DNA of 64,000 nt from Cupriavidus sp. IDO (GTDB lineage: Bacteria; Pseudomonadota; Gammaproteobacteria; Burkholderiales; Burkholderiaceae): NCBI RefSeq assembly GCF_000812465.1, contig NZ_JWMA01000145.1, positions 1 to 64,000 of the forward strand, given 5' to 3'. Positions 34,323-43,356 of this stretch are shown one piece after another. The notes below the pieces were generated by a model, which was not told where the DNA came from, made no database searches, and saw only the letters and a program-made list of their open reading frames with translations. Numbering within the stretch: the first letter of the stretch is position 1; every line of letters begins with the position of its first letter. Both the position numbers and the translations under genes were made by a program.

Positions 34323-35753
34323 ATGAAGCACAACTATATCGCCGGCCAATGGCTGGAGGGCGTCGCCAGCGTCGCCAATATCAACCCGTCCGACACCGCG
34401 GACGTGATCGACTACTATGCGCAGGCCGACGCTGCCCAGGCGGGCGAAGCCATCGCGGCCGCCCACGCGGCCGCGCCGCTGTGGGCGCGCAGCACGCCGC
34501 AGCAACGCGCCGACGCGCTCGACAAGATCGGCAGCGAGATCCTGGCACGCCGCGAAGAACTCGGCGCGCTGCTGTCGCGCGAGGAAGGCAAGACCTTGCC
34601 GGAGGGGATCGGCGAGGTCACGCGCGCCGGCAACATCTTTAAGTTCTTTGCCGGCGAAGCCCTGCGCCAGCGTGGCGACAAGCTGGCCTCGGTACGCCCC
34701 GGGGTGGAGATCGAGGTCACGCGCGAGCCGGTGGGCACGGTCGGGATCATCGCGCCTTGGAACTTCCCGATGGCAATCCCGGCCTGGAAGATCGCCCCCG
34801 CGCTGGCATTCGGCAACGCAGTGGTGTTCAAGCCGGCGGAACTGGTGCCGGGCTGTGCCTGGGCGCTGGCGGAAATCATCAGCCGTGCCGGGTTGCCCGC
34901 GGGCGCATTCAACCTCGTGATGGGCCGCGGCTCGCAAGTCGGCCAGGCCATGCTTGACGACCGGCGCATCGACGCGATTTCGTTCACCGGCTCGGTTGCC
35001 ACCGGCACCCGCGTAGCGCAGGCCGCTGCGCTGCGGATGGCTAAGGTCCAGCTAGAGATGGGCGGAAAGAACCCGATGGTAGTGCTTAATGACGCCAACT
35101 TGGACGTGGCAGTCGAATGCGCGGTGCAGAGTGCTTTCTTTTCCACCGGCCAGCGTTGCACGGCATCGAGCCGGCTCATCGTGGAGGAAGGCATTTACGC
35201 GCGCTTCCTCAAGCGCATGGAGGAGCGCACGGCGGCGCTCAGGATCGACCATGCGCTCACTGCCGGCACCGATATCGGCCCCGTGGCCAGCGGCGACCAG
35301 TTCGAGCAGGACTTGCGCTACATCGCCATCGGGCAGCAGGAAGGCGCCCGCCTGGTGTGCGGCGGCGAGGCGGTAACGCGCGCCACGCCGGGCCACTATC
35401 TGACGCCGGCCATCTTTGCCGATTGCAGCAACGCGATGCGCATCTGCCGCGAAGAAATCTTCGGACCGGTCGCTGCCGTGATCCCGGCCAGAGATTATGA
35501 GCATGCCCTCGAGCTTGCCAACGACACCGAGTTCGGCCTTGCCACTGGCATCTGCTCCACCTCGCTCAAGCACGTGCAGCACTTCAAGCGGCATGCGCAG
35601 GCCGGCATGGTGATGGTCAATGTGCCCACTGCGGGCGTTGACTATCACGTGCCATTCGGTGGTCGCAAGGGCTCCAGCCTGGGTCCGCGCGAGCAAGGTA
35701 GCTACGCAGCCGAGTTCTATACAACGGTGAAAACGGCCTACGTGGCGGGTTGA
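34323..35753 (+). CDS. NAD(P)-dependent aldehyde dehydrogenase (ketoglutarate-semialdehyde type)
   Basis: This 476-residue enzyme oxidises an aldehyde to an acid. Catalytic Cys279 is in FFSTGQRCTASSR and the general-base Glu is in VQLEMGGKNP. The cofactor loop IAPWNFPMAIPAWKIAPAL is present. The C-terminal motif VNVPTAGVDYHVPFGGRKGS is characteristic of 2-ketoglutarate semialdehyde dehydrogenases of sugar-acid and hydroxyproline pathways, which is my preferred subgroup. The start at 34323 (MKHNYIAGQW) follows a weak ribosome site. It may be transcribed apart from the upstream operon because of the hairpin at 34249. Confidence 0.9.
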   Translation: MKHNYIAGQWLEGVASVANINPSDTADVIDYYAQADAAQAGEAIAAAHAAAPLWARSTPQQRADALDKIGSEILARREELGALLSREEGKTLPEGIGEVTRAGNIFKFFAGEALRQRGDKLASVRPGVEIEVTREPVGTVGIIAPWNFPMAIPAWKIAPALAFGNAVVFKPAELVPGCAWALAEIISRAGLPAGAFNLVMGRGSQVGQAMLDDRRIDAISFTGSVATGTRVAQAAALRMAKVQLEMGGKNPMVVLNDANLDVAVECAVQSAFFSTGQRCTASSRLIVEEGIYARFLKRMEERTAALRIDHALTAGTDIGPVASGDQFEQDLRYIAIGQQEGARLVCGGEAVTRATPGHYLTPAIFADCSNAMRICREEIFGPVAAVIPARDYEHALELANDTEFGLATGICSTSLKHVQHFKRHAQAGMVMVNVPTAGVDYHVPFGGRKGSSLGPREQGSYAAEFYTTVKTAYVAG

Positions 35754-36082
35754 ACCAGGCCGCCCCGGCCCGGGCGCCTGCGCCAGGACGGGGCGAGGCA
35801 CTTCGGCCGCGCCTGTCCCGGCTCGCGCGGGCAGGTTCCGCGGGAGCCAGGACAGGCCGGCCCCGCTCGAGCGCGTGCGGATTGCCTTGTCACGCTTCAG
35901 GCACAAAACGGCTGCGGCCGCAAGCATTCCCCCAGGCGGTGTGGCTGCCTAGAAATTAGGCATTCCAGTCAGTCCCAAGGCCGGCGCGCCTTATGCGGTT
36001 GTCAAGAGGGTGGATATCCACTGTTCCTGTGGATAGTTTGAGAATCAGGGACAGCCGGTCGGCAGCTCGTCTGAAGCGCGCG
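35754..36082. other. Intergenic region with a bulged hairpin and a palindrome
   Basis: No gene is seen in these 329 bases. The hairpin at 35811-35857 (CCTGTCC...GGACAGG and GGCTC...GAGCC) lies about 58 bases after the dehydrogenase stop and may act in termination. The palindrome at 36010-36036 resembles the one at 15102. Confidence 0.4.
36010..36036. promoter_or_regulatory. Second DnaA-box-like palindrome
   Basis: GTGGATATCCAC (36010-36021) is a perfect palindrome. It is followed after seven bases by GTGGATAG, so that ATATCCAC and GTGGATAG also form an imperfect pair. CTATCCACA on the minus strand is one mismatch from the DnaA box TTATCCACA. The site resembles 15102-15128, 21 kb away. Confidence 0.4.
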
Positions 36083-36113
36083 TTTAAAGACCGGCGGCAG
36101 CCCCGCCGGTCTT
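36083..36113 (-). terminator. Rho-independent terminator after the peroxiredoxin gene
   Basis: On the minus strand AAGACCGGCGG and CCGCCGGTCTT form an 11-bp stem with a 5-base loop, followed by TAAA-type sequence. It lies 14 bases after the peroxiredoxin stop. Confidence 0.7.
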
Positions 36114-36126
36114 GCGGCCGATGCAC

Positions 36127-36783
36127 CTACCTCGGTTGAGGTACTACCCGCAGGTAGGGCTTCAGGGTCTTGAACCCGCCCGGATATTTCTTCTTGGCGT
36201 CTTCGTCCGAGACCGAAGTCGGAATGATGACGTCTTCGCCGGGCTTCCAGTTCACCGGGGTTGCGACGGTGTGCTTGGCGTTGAGCTGCAGCGAGTCCAG
36301 CAGCCGCAGCACTTCGTCGAAATTGCGCCCGGCGCTCATCGGATACACCAGCATGGCCTTGACCTTCTTGTCCGGGCCGATCAGGAACACCGAGCGCACG
36401 GTGGCATTGTCCACCGCAGTACGCGGACCGCCGCCGCTGGCGGCCGGGTGGATCATGTCGTACAGCTTGGCCACCGTCAGGTCGGCGTCGCCGATCATCG
36501 GATAGTTGACTGCGTGGCCTTGCGTTTCCTCGATGTCCTTGACCCAGCGCTCGTGGTCGGAAACCGGGTCGACGCTCAACCCGATGATCTTCGTATTGCG
36601 CTTGTCGAATTCCGGCTTGAGCCTGGCCATGTATCCCAGCTCGGTCGTGCAGACAGGCGTGAAGTCCTTCGGGTGCGAAAAGAGGATGGCCCAGCTGTCG
36701 CCGATCCACTCATGGAAGCGAATCTTGCCTTCAGTGGTGTCGGCGGTGAAGTCGGGGGCTTCCTCGCCTAGTCGAATCGTCAT
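36127..36783 (-). CDS. 1-Cys peroxiredoxin (Prx6 type)
   Basis: This 218-residue thiol peroxidase has the peroxidatic Cys in PKDFTPVCTTELG near residue 46, with no resolving Cys in the usual C-terminal position, as in the 1-Cys (Prx6) group. The C-terminal segment GWKP-type VNWKPGEDVIIPTSV and YLRVVPQP is characteristic. It reduces hydrogen peroxide and alkyl hydroperoxides in the cytoplasm, using an external thiol. It starts at 36783, with an unusual lack of upstream overlap, and is followed by a terminator, so it is a single-gene unit. Confidence 0.93.
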   Translation of the reverse strand: MTIRLGEEAPDFTADTTEGKIRFHEWIGDSWAILFSHPKDFTPVCTTELGYMARLKPEFDKRNTKIIGLSVDPVSDHERWVKDIEETQGHAVNYPMIGDADLTVAKLYDMIHPAASGGGPRTAVDNATVRSVFLIGPDKKVKAMLVYPMSAGRNFDEVLRLLDSLQLNAKHTVATPVNWKPGEDVIIPTSVSDEDAKKKYPGGFKTLKPYLRVVPQPR

Positions 36784-36858
36784 GATCGGGCTCCTTGCAT
36801 TAATTGCGTGGATGGTGGAGGAACCGTGCCGCCCTGCGGCCGCACGGCAATGCGTCGC

Positions 36859-37296
36859 TCAGCGCAACACCATGACCGGTATCTCGCTGTGCGTCAGAAC
36901 CTTGTTCGTTTCACTGCCAATCAGCAGTGCCTGCAAGCCTCGCCGCCCGTGCGACGACATGACGATCAGGTCGCAGTCACGCTGCTTGGCGGTCTGGATG
37001 ATGGCCTGCCACGGGTGGTCGTCGGTGGCGGTGACCGTGTCGCATGGCACGCCGGCATCGGCCGCGGCATGGCTGAAGGCGGCCAGGAACTCGTCGGCAT
37101 GGCGCGCCGCCTCGGCGGCAAAGGTTTCACGGGTGTCCTGCAGGCTGGTCAGCCGGTAGGTCAGGAGGTGATATTCCGGAATCACATGCAGGCCGGTCAC
37201 ACGGGCCCCGGTGCGGTTGGCGAATGCCAGGGCGCGTGCCACCGTGGCTTCGGCACGCGGGGATCCGTCCGTAGGGACCAGGAGGTGCTTGAACAT
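36859..37296 (-). CDS. Universal stress protein (UspA family)
   Basis: This 145-residue protein begins MFKHLLVPTDGSPRAEATVARAL and ends with the ATP-binding pattern VMSSHGRRGLQALLIGSETNKVLTHSEIPVMVL. That G-x2-G-x9-G-S/T motif marks the nucleotide-binding group. Usp proteins help survival under stress; their biochemical role is mostly unknown. The start at 37296 gives a family-typical N-terminus. It lies 75 bases from the peroxiredoxin gene on the same strand. Confidence 0.9.
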   Translation of the reverse strand: MFKHLLVPTDGSPRAEATVARALAFANRTGARVTGLHVIPEYHLLTYRLTSLQDTRETFAAEAARHADEFLAAFSHAAADAGVPCDTVTATDDHPWQAIIQTAKQRDCDLIVMSSHGRRGLQALLIGSETNKVLTHSEIPVMVLR

Positions 37297-37493
37297 AGTT
37301 TCCTCCGTTCGCAGGAGATCGGCGCAATCCGCCAGGTCCACGCCTCCGAACCGGCCGGGCGGGCCAATCCAGTATAGGAACTGCTGCGTGATAACAATAG
37401 GGCGCGCAAAGGCCTGCCGCGGCAGCAGATGCCCGGGGCGGAAATCACCTCGGCGGGGCTGCAGGGCGGGAAACCGACCCGCCGCGGGGATGC

Positions 37494-37688
37494 CTACTTT
37501 TTCTGCCTGCCGGAGCCGGCAGCGCGCGGCTTGGTGGCGTACTCCACCCCATGCTGCGCGAGGTATTCGCGGATCAGTTGCCGAACCACCTGCGAAGGCG
37601 TGAGGTCCTGCGACGCGCACAAGGCTTCGAAGGCTTGCTTCTTGACCGGATCGATCAAGACGGTGAGGCGGGCGGTCTTGGATTCCAT
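37494..37688 (-). CDS. Small ribbon-helix-helix (CopG-type) protein
   Basis: This 64-residue protein has a beta-strand (KTARLTVLIDPVKKQAF) followed by two helices (FEALCASQDL, TPSQVVRQLIREYLAQHG). That order is the ribbon-helix-helix fold used by antitoxins and repressors. The Arg in ARLTVLI lies in the DNA-contacting strand. No toxin gene is adjacent, so an antitoxin role is not supported. Targets are unknown. Confidence 0.75.
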   Translation of the reverse strand: MESKTARLTVLIDPVKKQAFEALCASQDLTPSQVVRQLIREYLAQHGVEYATKPRAAGSGRQKK

Positions 37689-37772
37689 GGAGGTGTTCGG
37701 CGACGCGCGGCGGCGATCGGATTCGCATTATAACCAGCGCGAAATCGCCGGATCCGGCGCTTCACAGGGGCG

Positions 37773-39377
37773 TCAGAGCTCGCTCTCGAGCGGCAGTATC
37801 CGCAGCATCCCTTGCCCGAGATGCTGCAAGAAGCCCATGCCCGGCTCGCTGTCGTACGTCCTGAGCAGGCCATCCTCGCGCGTGACCCACACCAGCCGCG
37901 AGCCGCCGCCGGACGGATCGGGTTCGAGCATGAGCTTGTATGCCACGTCGAGCAGCCGCTCGTCCAGGGCCTTGCCGAGCAGCGTGCAGAGGTCGGCGCT
38001 GTCCACCACCACGCCCATCTCGGTATTGAGCCGGGCCGAGCGCGGGTCGAGGTTGAGCGAGCCGACGAACAGCAGATGGCCGTCCACCATATAGCTCTTG
38101 GCGTGCAGGCTCGCACGGCTCTTGCTGATCAGGCTGCGGCGGGCGTGCTCGCCGTGCGCCAGTTCCGCATAAGCGGAGGGCTTCAGCTCATACAGCTCGA
38201 TGCGGGCTTCCAGCAATTCCTTGCGCCATGGCGAATAGCCGGCGTGCACCGCGCTCACGTCGGTGGCGGCGAACGAGTTGGTCAGGATCCGGACCTTCAC
38301 GCCGCGCCGGGCCATGCCGGTCAGCCAGTCCGCCGCCTTGCGGTCAGGCACGAAGTAGGGCGAGACCAGCGAGAGTTCGCGCTGCGCCGTGCCCAGCAGC
38401 GCTGCCAGCTTGGGAATGGCATGGCTGGCATTGTCCGCGGGCGGCAGCGTGACCTTGGCCGCCTGGTCGGCGATCACCGTGGCGGCGCCCCAGTAGGCAG
38501 GCAGCTTGCCGCCCTCGAGCGCCCTTGCAAGGCCCGAACCGACCAACTCCCGCGCGTAGGCCGTGCTGCGCGCTTCGGCAACGTGTTCATCCAGGTACCG
38601 GCGCAGCCTGGCGAGTTCGGCCGGTGCGTCCTCGGGGGGCCTGATCAGGCTTGCCACCGGATAGGACGCGGCGCCGTTCCAGTAGTCGTCGAACACGGCA
38701 GAAACCTGCGGCACCACCGGTCCGCCGGCGAGCAGGTCGAGGTCGGTAAAGTCAGAGCCGGCATCCGCCGAGAAGTACGGATCGCCCACGTTGCGCCCGC
38801 CCACCACGGTGAGCTGGTTGTCCGCGGTCATCGACTTGTTGTGCATGCGCCGGTCCAGCCGGCTGAACTCGAACGCCATTTCGGGTGCGCGCAGGCCGCG
38901 GCTGGCGAACGGGTTGAACAGACGGACTTCGATGTTCGGATGGCTGTCCAGCGCCGCCAGCGCGCGGTCCTGCCCGGCCATGTGCAGGTCATCGAGCAGC
39001 AGGCGCACGCGCACGCCGCGGTCGGCTGCGGCCACCACTGCAGCCATCAGCGTCTTGCCGGTGGCATCGGCATCGAAGATGTAGTACTGCATGTCGAGGC
39101 TGCGCTGCGCCGTGCGCGCCAGGGCCAGCCGTGCCACCAGCGCGTCCGGCCCGCCGGAGAGCGGATAGAACACTGACTCGCCCGGATGGCGCGCCAGCAT
39201 CGGCGCCAGCGTCCGGCCCAGCTGCGTGTCGGCGGTGTTGGCAATCACGTGCGATTCGACGCGCCCCGACTGCGGCGGCAGGCTGGCGCAGGCGGCCAGC
39301 AGCAACGCAGCGGCCAGTGCGCCCAGCCAGCTGAATACGTTACGCGACCCGGTAAGTTCGTCCCTTTGCCCCGACAT
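37773..39377 (-). CDS. Phospholipase D-like lipoprotein (cardiolipin synthase family)
   Basis: This 534-residue protein has a lipoprotein signal ending in the lipobox LAAC (residue about 29). Two HKD motifs define the phospholipase D fold: HNKSMTADN near residue 180 and HAKSYMVDGHLLFVGSLNLDPRSA near residue 430. The second is fully canonical, and the first is HxKx4D as well. Such proteins hydrolyse or transfer phosphatidyl groups; cardiolipin-synthase-like roles are the best family guess. The anchor places it in the periplasm. Start chosen at 39377 (MSGQRDELTG), before the signal. Confidence 0.87.
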   Translation of the reverse strand: MSGQRDELTGSRNVFSWLGALAAALLLAACASLPPQSGRVESHVIANTADTQLGRTLAPMLARHPGESVFYPLSGGPDALVARLALARTAQRSLDMQYYIFDADATGKTLMAAVVAAADRGVRVRLLLDDLHMAGQDRALAALDSHPNIEVRLFNPFASRGLRAPEMAFEFSRLDRRMHNKSMTADNQLTVVGGRNVGDPYFSADAGSDFTDLDLLAGGPVVPQVSAVFDDYWNGAASYPVASLIRPPEDAPAELARLRRYLDEHVAEARSTAYARELVGSGLARALEGGKLPAYWGAATVIADQAAKVTLPPADNASHAIPKLAALLGTAQRELSLVSPYFVPDRKAADWLTGMARRGVKVRILTNSFAATDVSAVHAGYSPWRKELLEARIELYELKPSAYAELAHGEHARRSLISKSRASLHAKSYMVDGHLLFVGSLNLDPRSARLNTEMGVVVDSADLCTLLGKALDERLLDVAYKLMLEPDPSGGGSRLVWVTREDGLLRTYDSEPGMGFLQHLGQGMLRILPLESEL

Positions 39378-39553
39378 TGCCTCTCCCGCTCCGACGGCAA
39401 GCCTACTGTGTAGCGCGTTTCGGGCTGGCGCACCAGTCCTTGCGGCCCGGCGGGCCATCTGGACTAAGATCAGGCATGGCGGCCACATGCGCCGCGGCCG
39501 CGGGCCCTGGCAGGCATGATCATGGCGCAGCACACCTCACCCGGAGGACCATC

Positions 39554-39760
39554 ATGGACCAGGACACCTTCAACATGAGCATCCGTAAGTTTCTCAAGGT
39601 GGTGGGCGTCAGCTCCCAGCGTGAGATCGAGCAGGCGGTGGACGCGGCGCTCGCCAGCGGCGCTCTGGCCGGCAATGAGATCCTGCCGGTGGTGATGACG
39701 CTGGAACTCGGCGCACTCAAGCTCACCGCCAAATTCGACGGCGAGATCCGGCTGGCCTGA
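39554..39760 (+). CDS. Small DUF6494-type protein
   Basis: This 68-residue protein starts MDQDTFNMSIRKFLKVVGVS and ends KLTAKFDGEIRLA. The sequence VSSQREIEQAVDAALASGAL resembles the DUF6494 family, small proteins of unknown function in proteobacteria. GGAGG lies five bases before the ATG. It is divergent from the phospholipase gene and convergent with the 2-oxoacid dehydrogenase operon. Confidence 0.7.
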   Translation: MDQDTFNMSIRKFLKVVGVSSQREIEQAVDAALASGALAGNEILPVVMTLELGALKLTAKFDGEIRLA

Positions 39761-39769
39761 CGATTTTCT

Positions 39770-40888
39770 TCAGGACGGCAGGGCAAGATCCGCGATCACC
39801 GCGGCGAGGAAGCGGGCGGCCTCGCCGCCCGTGACCACGCGGTGGTCGAAGGTCAGGCTCAGCGGAATCACGCGATGCACGGCCGGCGCGCCGGCCACGG
39901 CCACCACCTCCTCGCGGATGCGGCCCGCACCCAGGATCGCCACCGTGGGCGGCATCACGATGGGCGCGGCGTAGCGCCCGGCGATCATGCCGAAGTTGGA
40001 CAGCGTGATGGTATTGCCGCGCATTTCCTCGGGCGCGATGGTGCGCGCGCGGATATCGGCGCGCATGCGGTCCAGCCCGTTGCGCAGGTCCGCGGCATCG
40101 CGATTGCCCACGTTGCGCAGCACCGGGACGAACAGGCCTTCTGGCAGGTCGGCGGCAATGCCGACATCGATCTTCTCCAGCACATGGCGCCGACCGGTCT
40201 GGCCTTCGTACCAGCCGTTGAGGCCGCGCTCCGCACGGCATCCGGCCACGAGCGCGCGCACCAGGCGAATCGTTACGTCGTTGGCACCTTGCCACGCGTG
40301 GATGTCGGCATCGTCCATTACGGTTGCGGCTGCCACTTCCTGCTGCGCACGCGCCATGTTCTGCGCCATCGCGCGCCGCACACCCCGCAGTACCTCGGCC
40401 GGGCCGATCTCGGCCAGCGTGGAAGCCACGCGCTCCACGTCCGCTGCCGTCACCACGCCATCGGGGCCGGAGGGACTTGCCATCGCCAGGTCGACGCCAA
40501 GCCTGCGCGCCAGCGCCCGTACCGCCGGCGTGGCCTTGATTCCCGCCCCGGCGCCCGGTGTCAGTGGCGCCGCGGTTTCGGCAACTACGTGCGTGCCAAC
40601 CGTGACTGCGCCAACCACGGTGCCCGCGTCGGCATCGTCGCCGGCCCCTTCGAAGCCCGCCAGCGGCGCCCCGAGGTGCACGATGTCGCCCGGCTGTGCA
40701 AACAGCTTGCCAACGGTGCCGGAATAGGGCGATGGAATCTCGACAATCGCCTTGGCCGTCTCCACGGACAGCAGGGGCTGGTCGATCGCAACCGATTCAC
40801 CGACCTTGACATGCCATGACACGATCTCGGCCTCTTGCAGGCCTTCGCCCAGGTCGGGCAGCTTGAAGACTTTCATCGTCGTTCCCAT
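39770..40888 (-). CDS. 2-oxoacid dehydrogenase E2 (dihydrolipoyl acyltransferase)
   Basis: E2 transfers the acyl group from the lipoyl arm to CoA. The 372-residue protein has one lipoyl domain (residues 1-80, with Lys46 in VETAKAIVEI as the lipoylation site), a peripheral subunit-binding domain (about 118-152, TPAVRALARRLGVDL), and a catalytic domain with the active His in SLTFDHRVVTGGEA near the end. It is short for an E2, with brief linkers. An ATG at 40876 (MKVFKLPD) is an alternative start. It is the last gene of the E1alpha-E1beta-E2 operon; no E3 gene is in the window. Confidence 0.9.
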   Translation of the reverse strand: MGTTMKVFKLPDLGEGLQEAEIVSWHVKVGESVAIDQPLLSVETAKAIVEIPSPYSGTVGKLFAQPGDIVHLGAPLAGFEGAGDDADAGTVVGAVTVGTHVVAETAAPLTPGAGAGIKATPAVRALARRLGVDLAMASPSGPDGVVTAADVERVASTLAEIGPAEVLRGVRRAMAQNMARAQQEVAAATVMDDADIHAWQGANDVTIRLVRALVAGCRAERGLNGWYEGQTGRRHVLEKIDVGIAADLPEGLFVPVLRNVGNRDAADLRNGLDRMRADIRARTIAPEEMRGNTITLSNFGMIAGRYAAPIVMPPTVAILGAGRIREEVVAVAGAPAVHRVIPLSLTFDHRVVTGGEAARFLAAVIADLALPS

Positions 40889-41866
40889 TCAGGCGGCCAG
40901 CGCCTTGTGCGCGGCATCGACAATGCGCGCCACGCTCGGCAGGTAGGTATATTCGAGCCGCGCCAGCGGCACGACGGTATCGAAGCCCGCCACGCGCTGC
41001 ACGGGCGCGGCCAGCGAATAGAGGCCCGCGTCGGCCAGGCCGGCGGCAATCTCCGCGCCAAAGCCCGCCGTGCGCGGTGCTTCGTGCACGATCACGCAGC
41101 GGCCCGTGCGGCCGACCGACTCAAGGATTGTCTGCATGTCCAGCGGCTTGAGTGTGGCCACATCGATCACCGCGGCCGATACGCCCTCCTCCGCCAGCTG
41201 GTCGGCAGCGCCCAGCGTTTCCTGCAGCATCGCGCCCCAGCTCACCAGCGTGATGTCGCTGCCCTCACGCAGGGTGAAGCAGGCATCGAGCGGCAGCGCC
41301 GCGCCGTCGTCGGGCACTTCCTGCCGGAACAGGCGATAGAGCCGCGTGGGCTCCAGGAAGATCACCGGGTCCGGATCGTTGATGGCCGCCAGCAGCAGCC
41401 CGTATGCGCGCGCGGGTGAGGAAGGAATGACAACGCGGATGCCGGGCATATGCGCGAACATCGCTTCCGGGCTTTCCGAGTGATGCTCCGGCGCGTGGAT
41501 GCCCGCGCCGAACGGCGAACGCACCACCAGCGGACAGCGCAGCCGCCCGCGCGTGCGATGCCGCATGCGGCCGGCGTGGTTGATGATGTTGTCGATGGCG
41601 GGATAGATAAAGCCGGTGAACTGGATCTCCGCCACCGGCTTCAGCCCCATCGCCGCCATGCCGATCGCCGCGCCGACGATGCCGCCTTCGGCCAGCGGGG
41701 TGTCCATCACGCGCGCCTCGCCAAAGCGCGCCTGCAGCCCGACCGTCGCGCGGAATACGCCGCCGTTGACGCCGATATCCTCGCCCAGCAGCAGCACGTC
41801 AGGGTCGTGCTCCAGCGCATAGGCCAGCGCCTGGTTGACCGCTTCGACCAGATTGATTTCAGCCAT
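40889..41866 (-). CDS. 2-oxoacid dehydrogenase E1 component, beta subunit
   Basis: This 325-residue protein is the beta chain of a thiamine-diphosphate E1 (pyruvate or branched-chain 2-oxoacid type). Features are LLGEDIGVNGGVFRATVGL near residue 27, LAEGGIVGAAIGMAAMGLKPVAEIQF, and the C-terminal VVIDVATLKPLD-type transketolase domain. The active-site Glu and ThDP-contacting loop are as in the family. It is joined to E2 with adjacent stop and start codons (TGAATG), so the two are probably translationally coupled. The acyl specificity cannot be told from the sequence. Confidence 0.92.
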   Translation of the reverse strand: MAEINLVEAVNQALAYALEHDPDVLLLGEDIGVNGGVFRATVGLQARFGEARVMDTPLAEGGIVGAAIGMAAMGLKPVAEIQFTGFIYPAIDNIINHAGRMRHRTRGRLRCPLVVRSPFGAGIHAPEHHSESPEAMFAHMPGIRVVIPSSPARAYGLLLAAINDPDPVIFLEPTRLYRLFRQEVPDDGAALPLDACFTLREGSDITLVSWGAMLQETLGAADQLAEEGVSAAVIDVATLKPLDMQTILESVGRTGRCVIVHEAPRTAGFGAEIAAGLADAGLYSLAAPVQRVAGFDTVVPLARLEYTYLPSVARIVDAAHKALAA

Positions 41867-41885
41867 GGTGTGCTCGCCCTGGTTG

Positions 41886-42968
41886 CTATGCATGCGGCGC
41901 GGCGTAGCGCCGCGCAATGGCCAGTTGCTCCTGCAATGCTGCTGGCATGGTGGCGTACAGGCAGTCGAACATCGCGCTGGGGTCCGGTGGTGGCAGTGCC
42001 AGGTAGGCGTCGACCGCCTTTGCCACTTCCTGCGAACAAGCCTTTACGAGCTGTTCTTCGCGCCCTGCATCCCACGCGCCCAGCCGTACAAGATGTTCGC
42101 GCAAGCGGAGCAACGGCTCGTGCTTCCAGTGCGCCTTCACGCTTTCCTCGTCGCGATAGCGCGAGGCATCGTCCGCCGTGGTGTGGTCGCCCAGCCGGTA
42201 GGTGACAGCTTCGATCAGCGCGGGACCCTCTCCTGCGCGTGCGCGCTCGATGGCTTCACCAACCCTGTGCCGCACCGCGACAATGTCATTGCCGTCGATC
42301 TGCTCGCCCGGAATGCCCGCCGCAATGGCCTTCTGCGCCAGCGTCTGCGCGGCGGTCTGGCGGCTGCGCGGCATCGAGATCGCCCACTGGTTGTTGTTGA
42401 TGACAATCACCAGCGGCGCTTTCCACGCTCCGGCCATGTTCATGCCTTCGTAGAAATCGCCTTTCGAGGTCCCGCCATCGCCCAGCAGGCACACCGCCAC
42501 TCGTGCCTCGTTGCGCAGCCGGAACGCATACGCGACCCCGGCCGCATGGCAGACCTGGGTGCCGATCGGCACGCAATTGGCAAAGTCATGCGGCGCCGCC
42601 GCAAAACCGCTGCCGCGCTCGTCCCCACCCCAGTACAGCAGGCTCTCCGTCATCGTGACGCCCCGCACAAACTGCGCGGCATGGTCACGATAAGAAGGCA
42701 CCAGCACGTCCTCAGGCCGCATCGCGCTCGCCACGCCCACGCCAACCGCCTCCTGGCCCAGAGCCGAAGCAAACGTCCCGATCTTGCCGGTTCGCTGCAG
42801 TGCAATGGCCTTGAGGTCGAACTGCCGGGTGAGGGTCATGGCGCGATACAGCGGCAACAAGGCGTCCGGATCGCTGGCAAGGGGAGGTGGAGAAGAAGAA
42901 ATGGGAGTCTCGCCCGGTACATCGAGATACCGGGTAAAGCCGATGTCAAAGCTCGCAACCGTGCCCAT
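41886..42968 (-). CDS. 2-oxoacid dehydrogenase E1 component, alpha subunit
   Basis: This 360-residue alpha chain has the thiamine-diphosphate motif GDGGTSKGDFYEGMNMAGAWKAPLVIVINNNQW, with GDG and the closing Asn. It also has the phosphorylation-loop-like YRLGDHTTADDASRYR. The start at 42968 (MGTVASFDIG) precedes the conserved LLPLYRAMTLTRQFD. It heads the operon with E1beta 19 bases downstream. Branched-chain-type E1alpha proteins are the closest match by motif, so the complex may oxidise branched-chain 2-oxoacids. Confidence 0.92.
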   Translation of the reverse strand: MGTVASFDIGFTRYLDVPGETPISSSPPPLASDPDALLPLYRAMTLTRQFDLKAIALQRTGKIGTFASALGQEAVGVGVASAMRPEDVLVPSYRDHAAQFVRGVTMTESLLYWGGDERGSGFAAAPHDFANCVPIGTQVCHAAGVAYAFRLRNEARVAVCLLGDGGTSKGDFYEGMNMAGAWKAPLVIVINNNQWAISMPRSRQTAAQTLAQKAIAAGIPGEQIDGNDIVAVRHRVGEAIERARAGEGPALIEAVTYRLGDHTTADDASRYRDEESVKAHWKHEPLLRLREHLVRLGAWDAGREEQLVKACSQEVAKAVDAYLALPPPDPSAMFDCLYATMPAALQEQLAIARRYAAPHA

Positions 42969-43356
42969 GTGGTGGTCTCCGATGTGCGTGTTTGTGACCG
43001 TGGGCGGCCTTTTGGGCGGCCCGCGGTCCTTTCGGTGGTGGATTGAGTTTAGGGCATGAAGGGGAATGTGGTGTGTGGGGTGGCGTACAGGATTCTCGGC
43101 TTCGATCTGGCCGTCGCGGCGGCGACCCGGGGGGCTAGCACGACAGACGTGCGGCCGGCGTCCGAGTTTTCTGTATTCACCCAAACGTTGATCCAGGTGA
43201 AAAGCACGTGTGAGAGCTGTCGCGCGGTGCTTTGCGGCGTTAGGGGAAGCAACTAATGTGCGGGGCGCAGGACCATGCATCGAGCCATGCATGGTGTCTC
43301 CCACAGGGTATCCGGTGATTGGGCTAACCCGGGTAACCATTACCTCCAAAATCACC
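42969..43356. other. Intergenic region before the T6SS lipase locus
   Basis: No gene is seen in these 388 bases. Part (43020-43090) is G-rich on the plus strand. No T6SS gene (VgrG, PAAR, DUF4123 adaptor) lies here, so the effector locus is an orphan. An in-frame ATG at 43291 could extend the lipase by 22 residues. Confidence 0.4.

Noticed and set aside
39770-40888. Loss of the catalytic Asp after HRVV in the E2 protein
   Set aside because: The HRVVTGGEA form occurs commonly in related acyltransferases of this order, so it is a subfamily feature and not decay.
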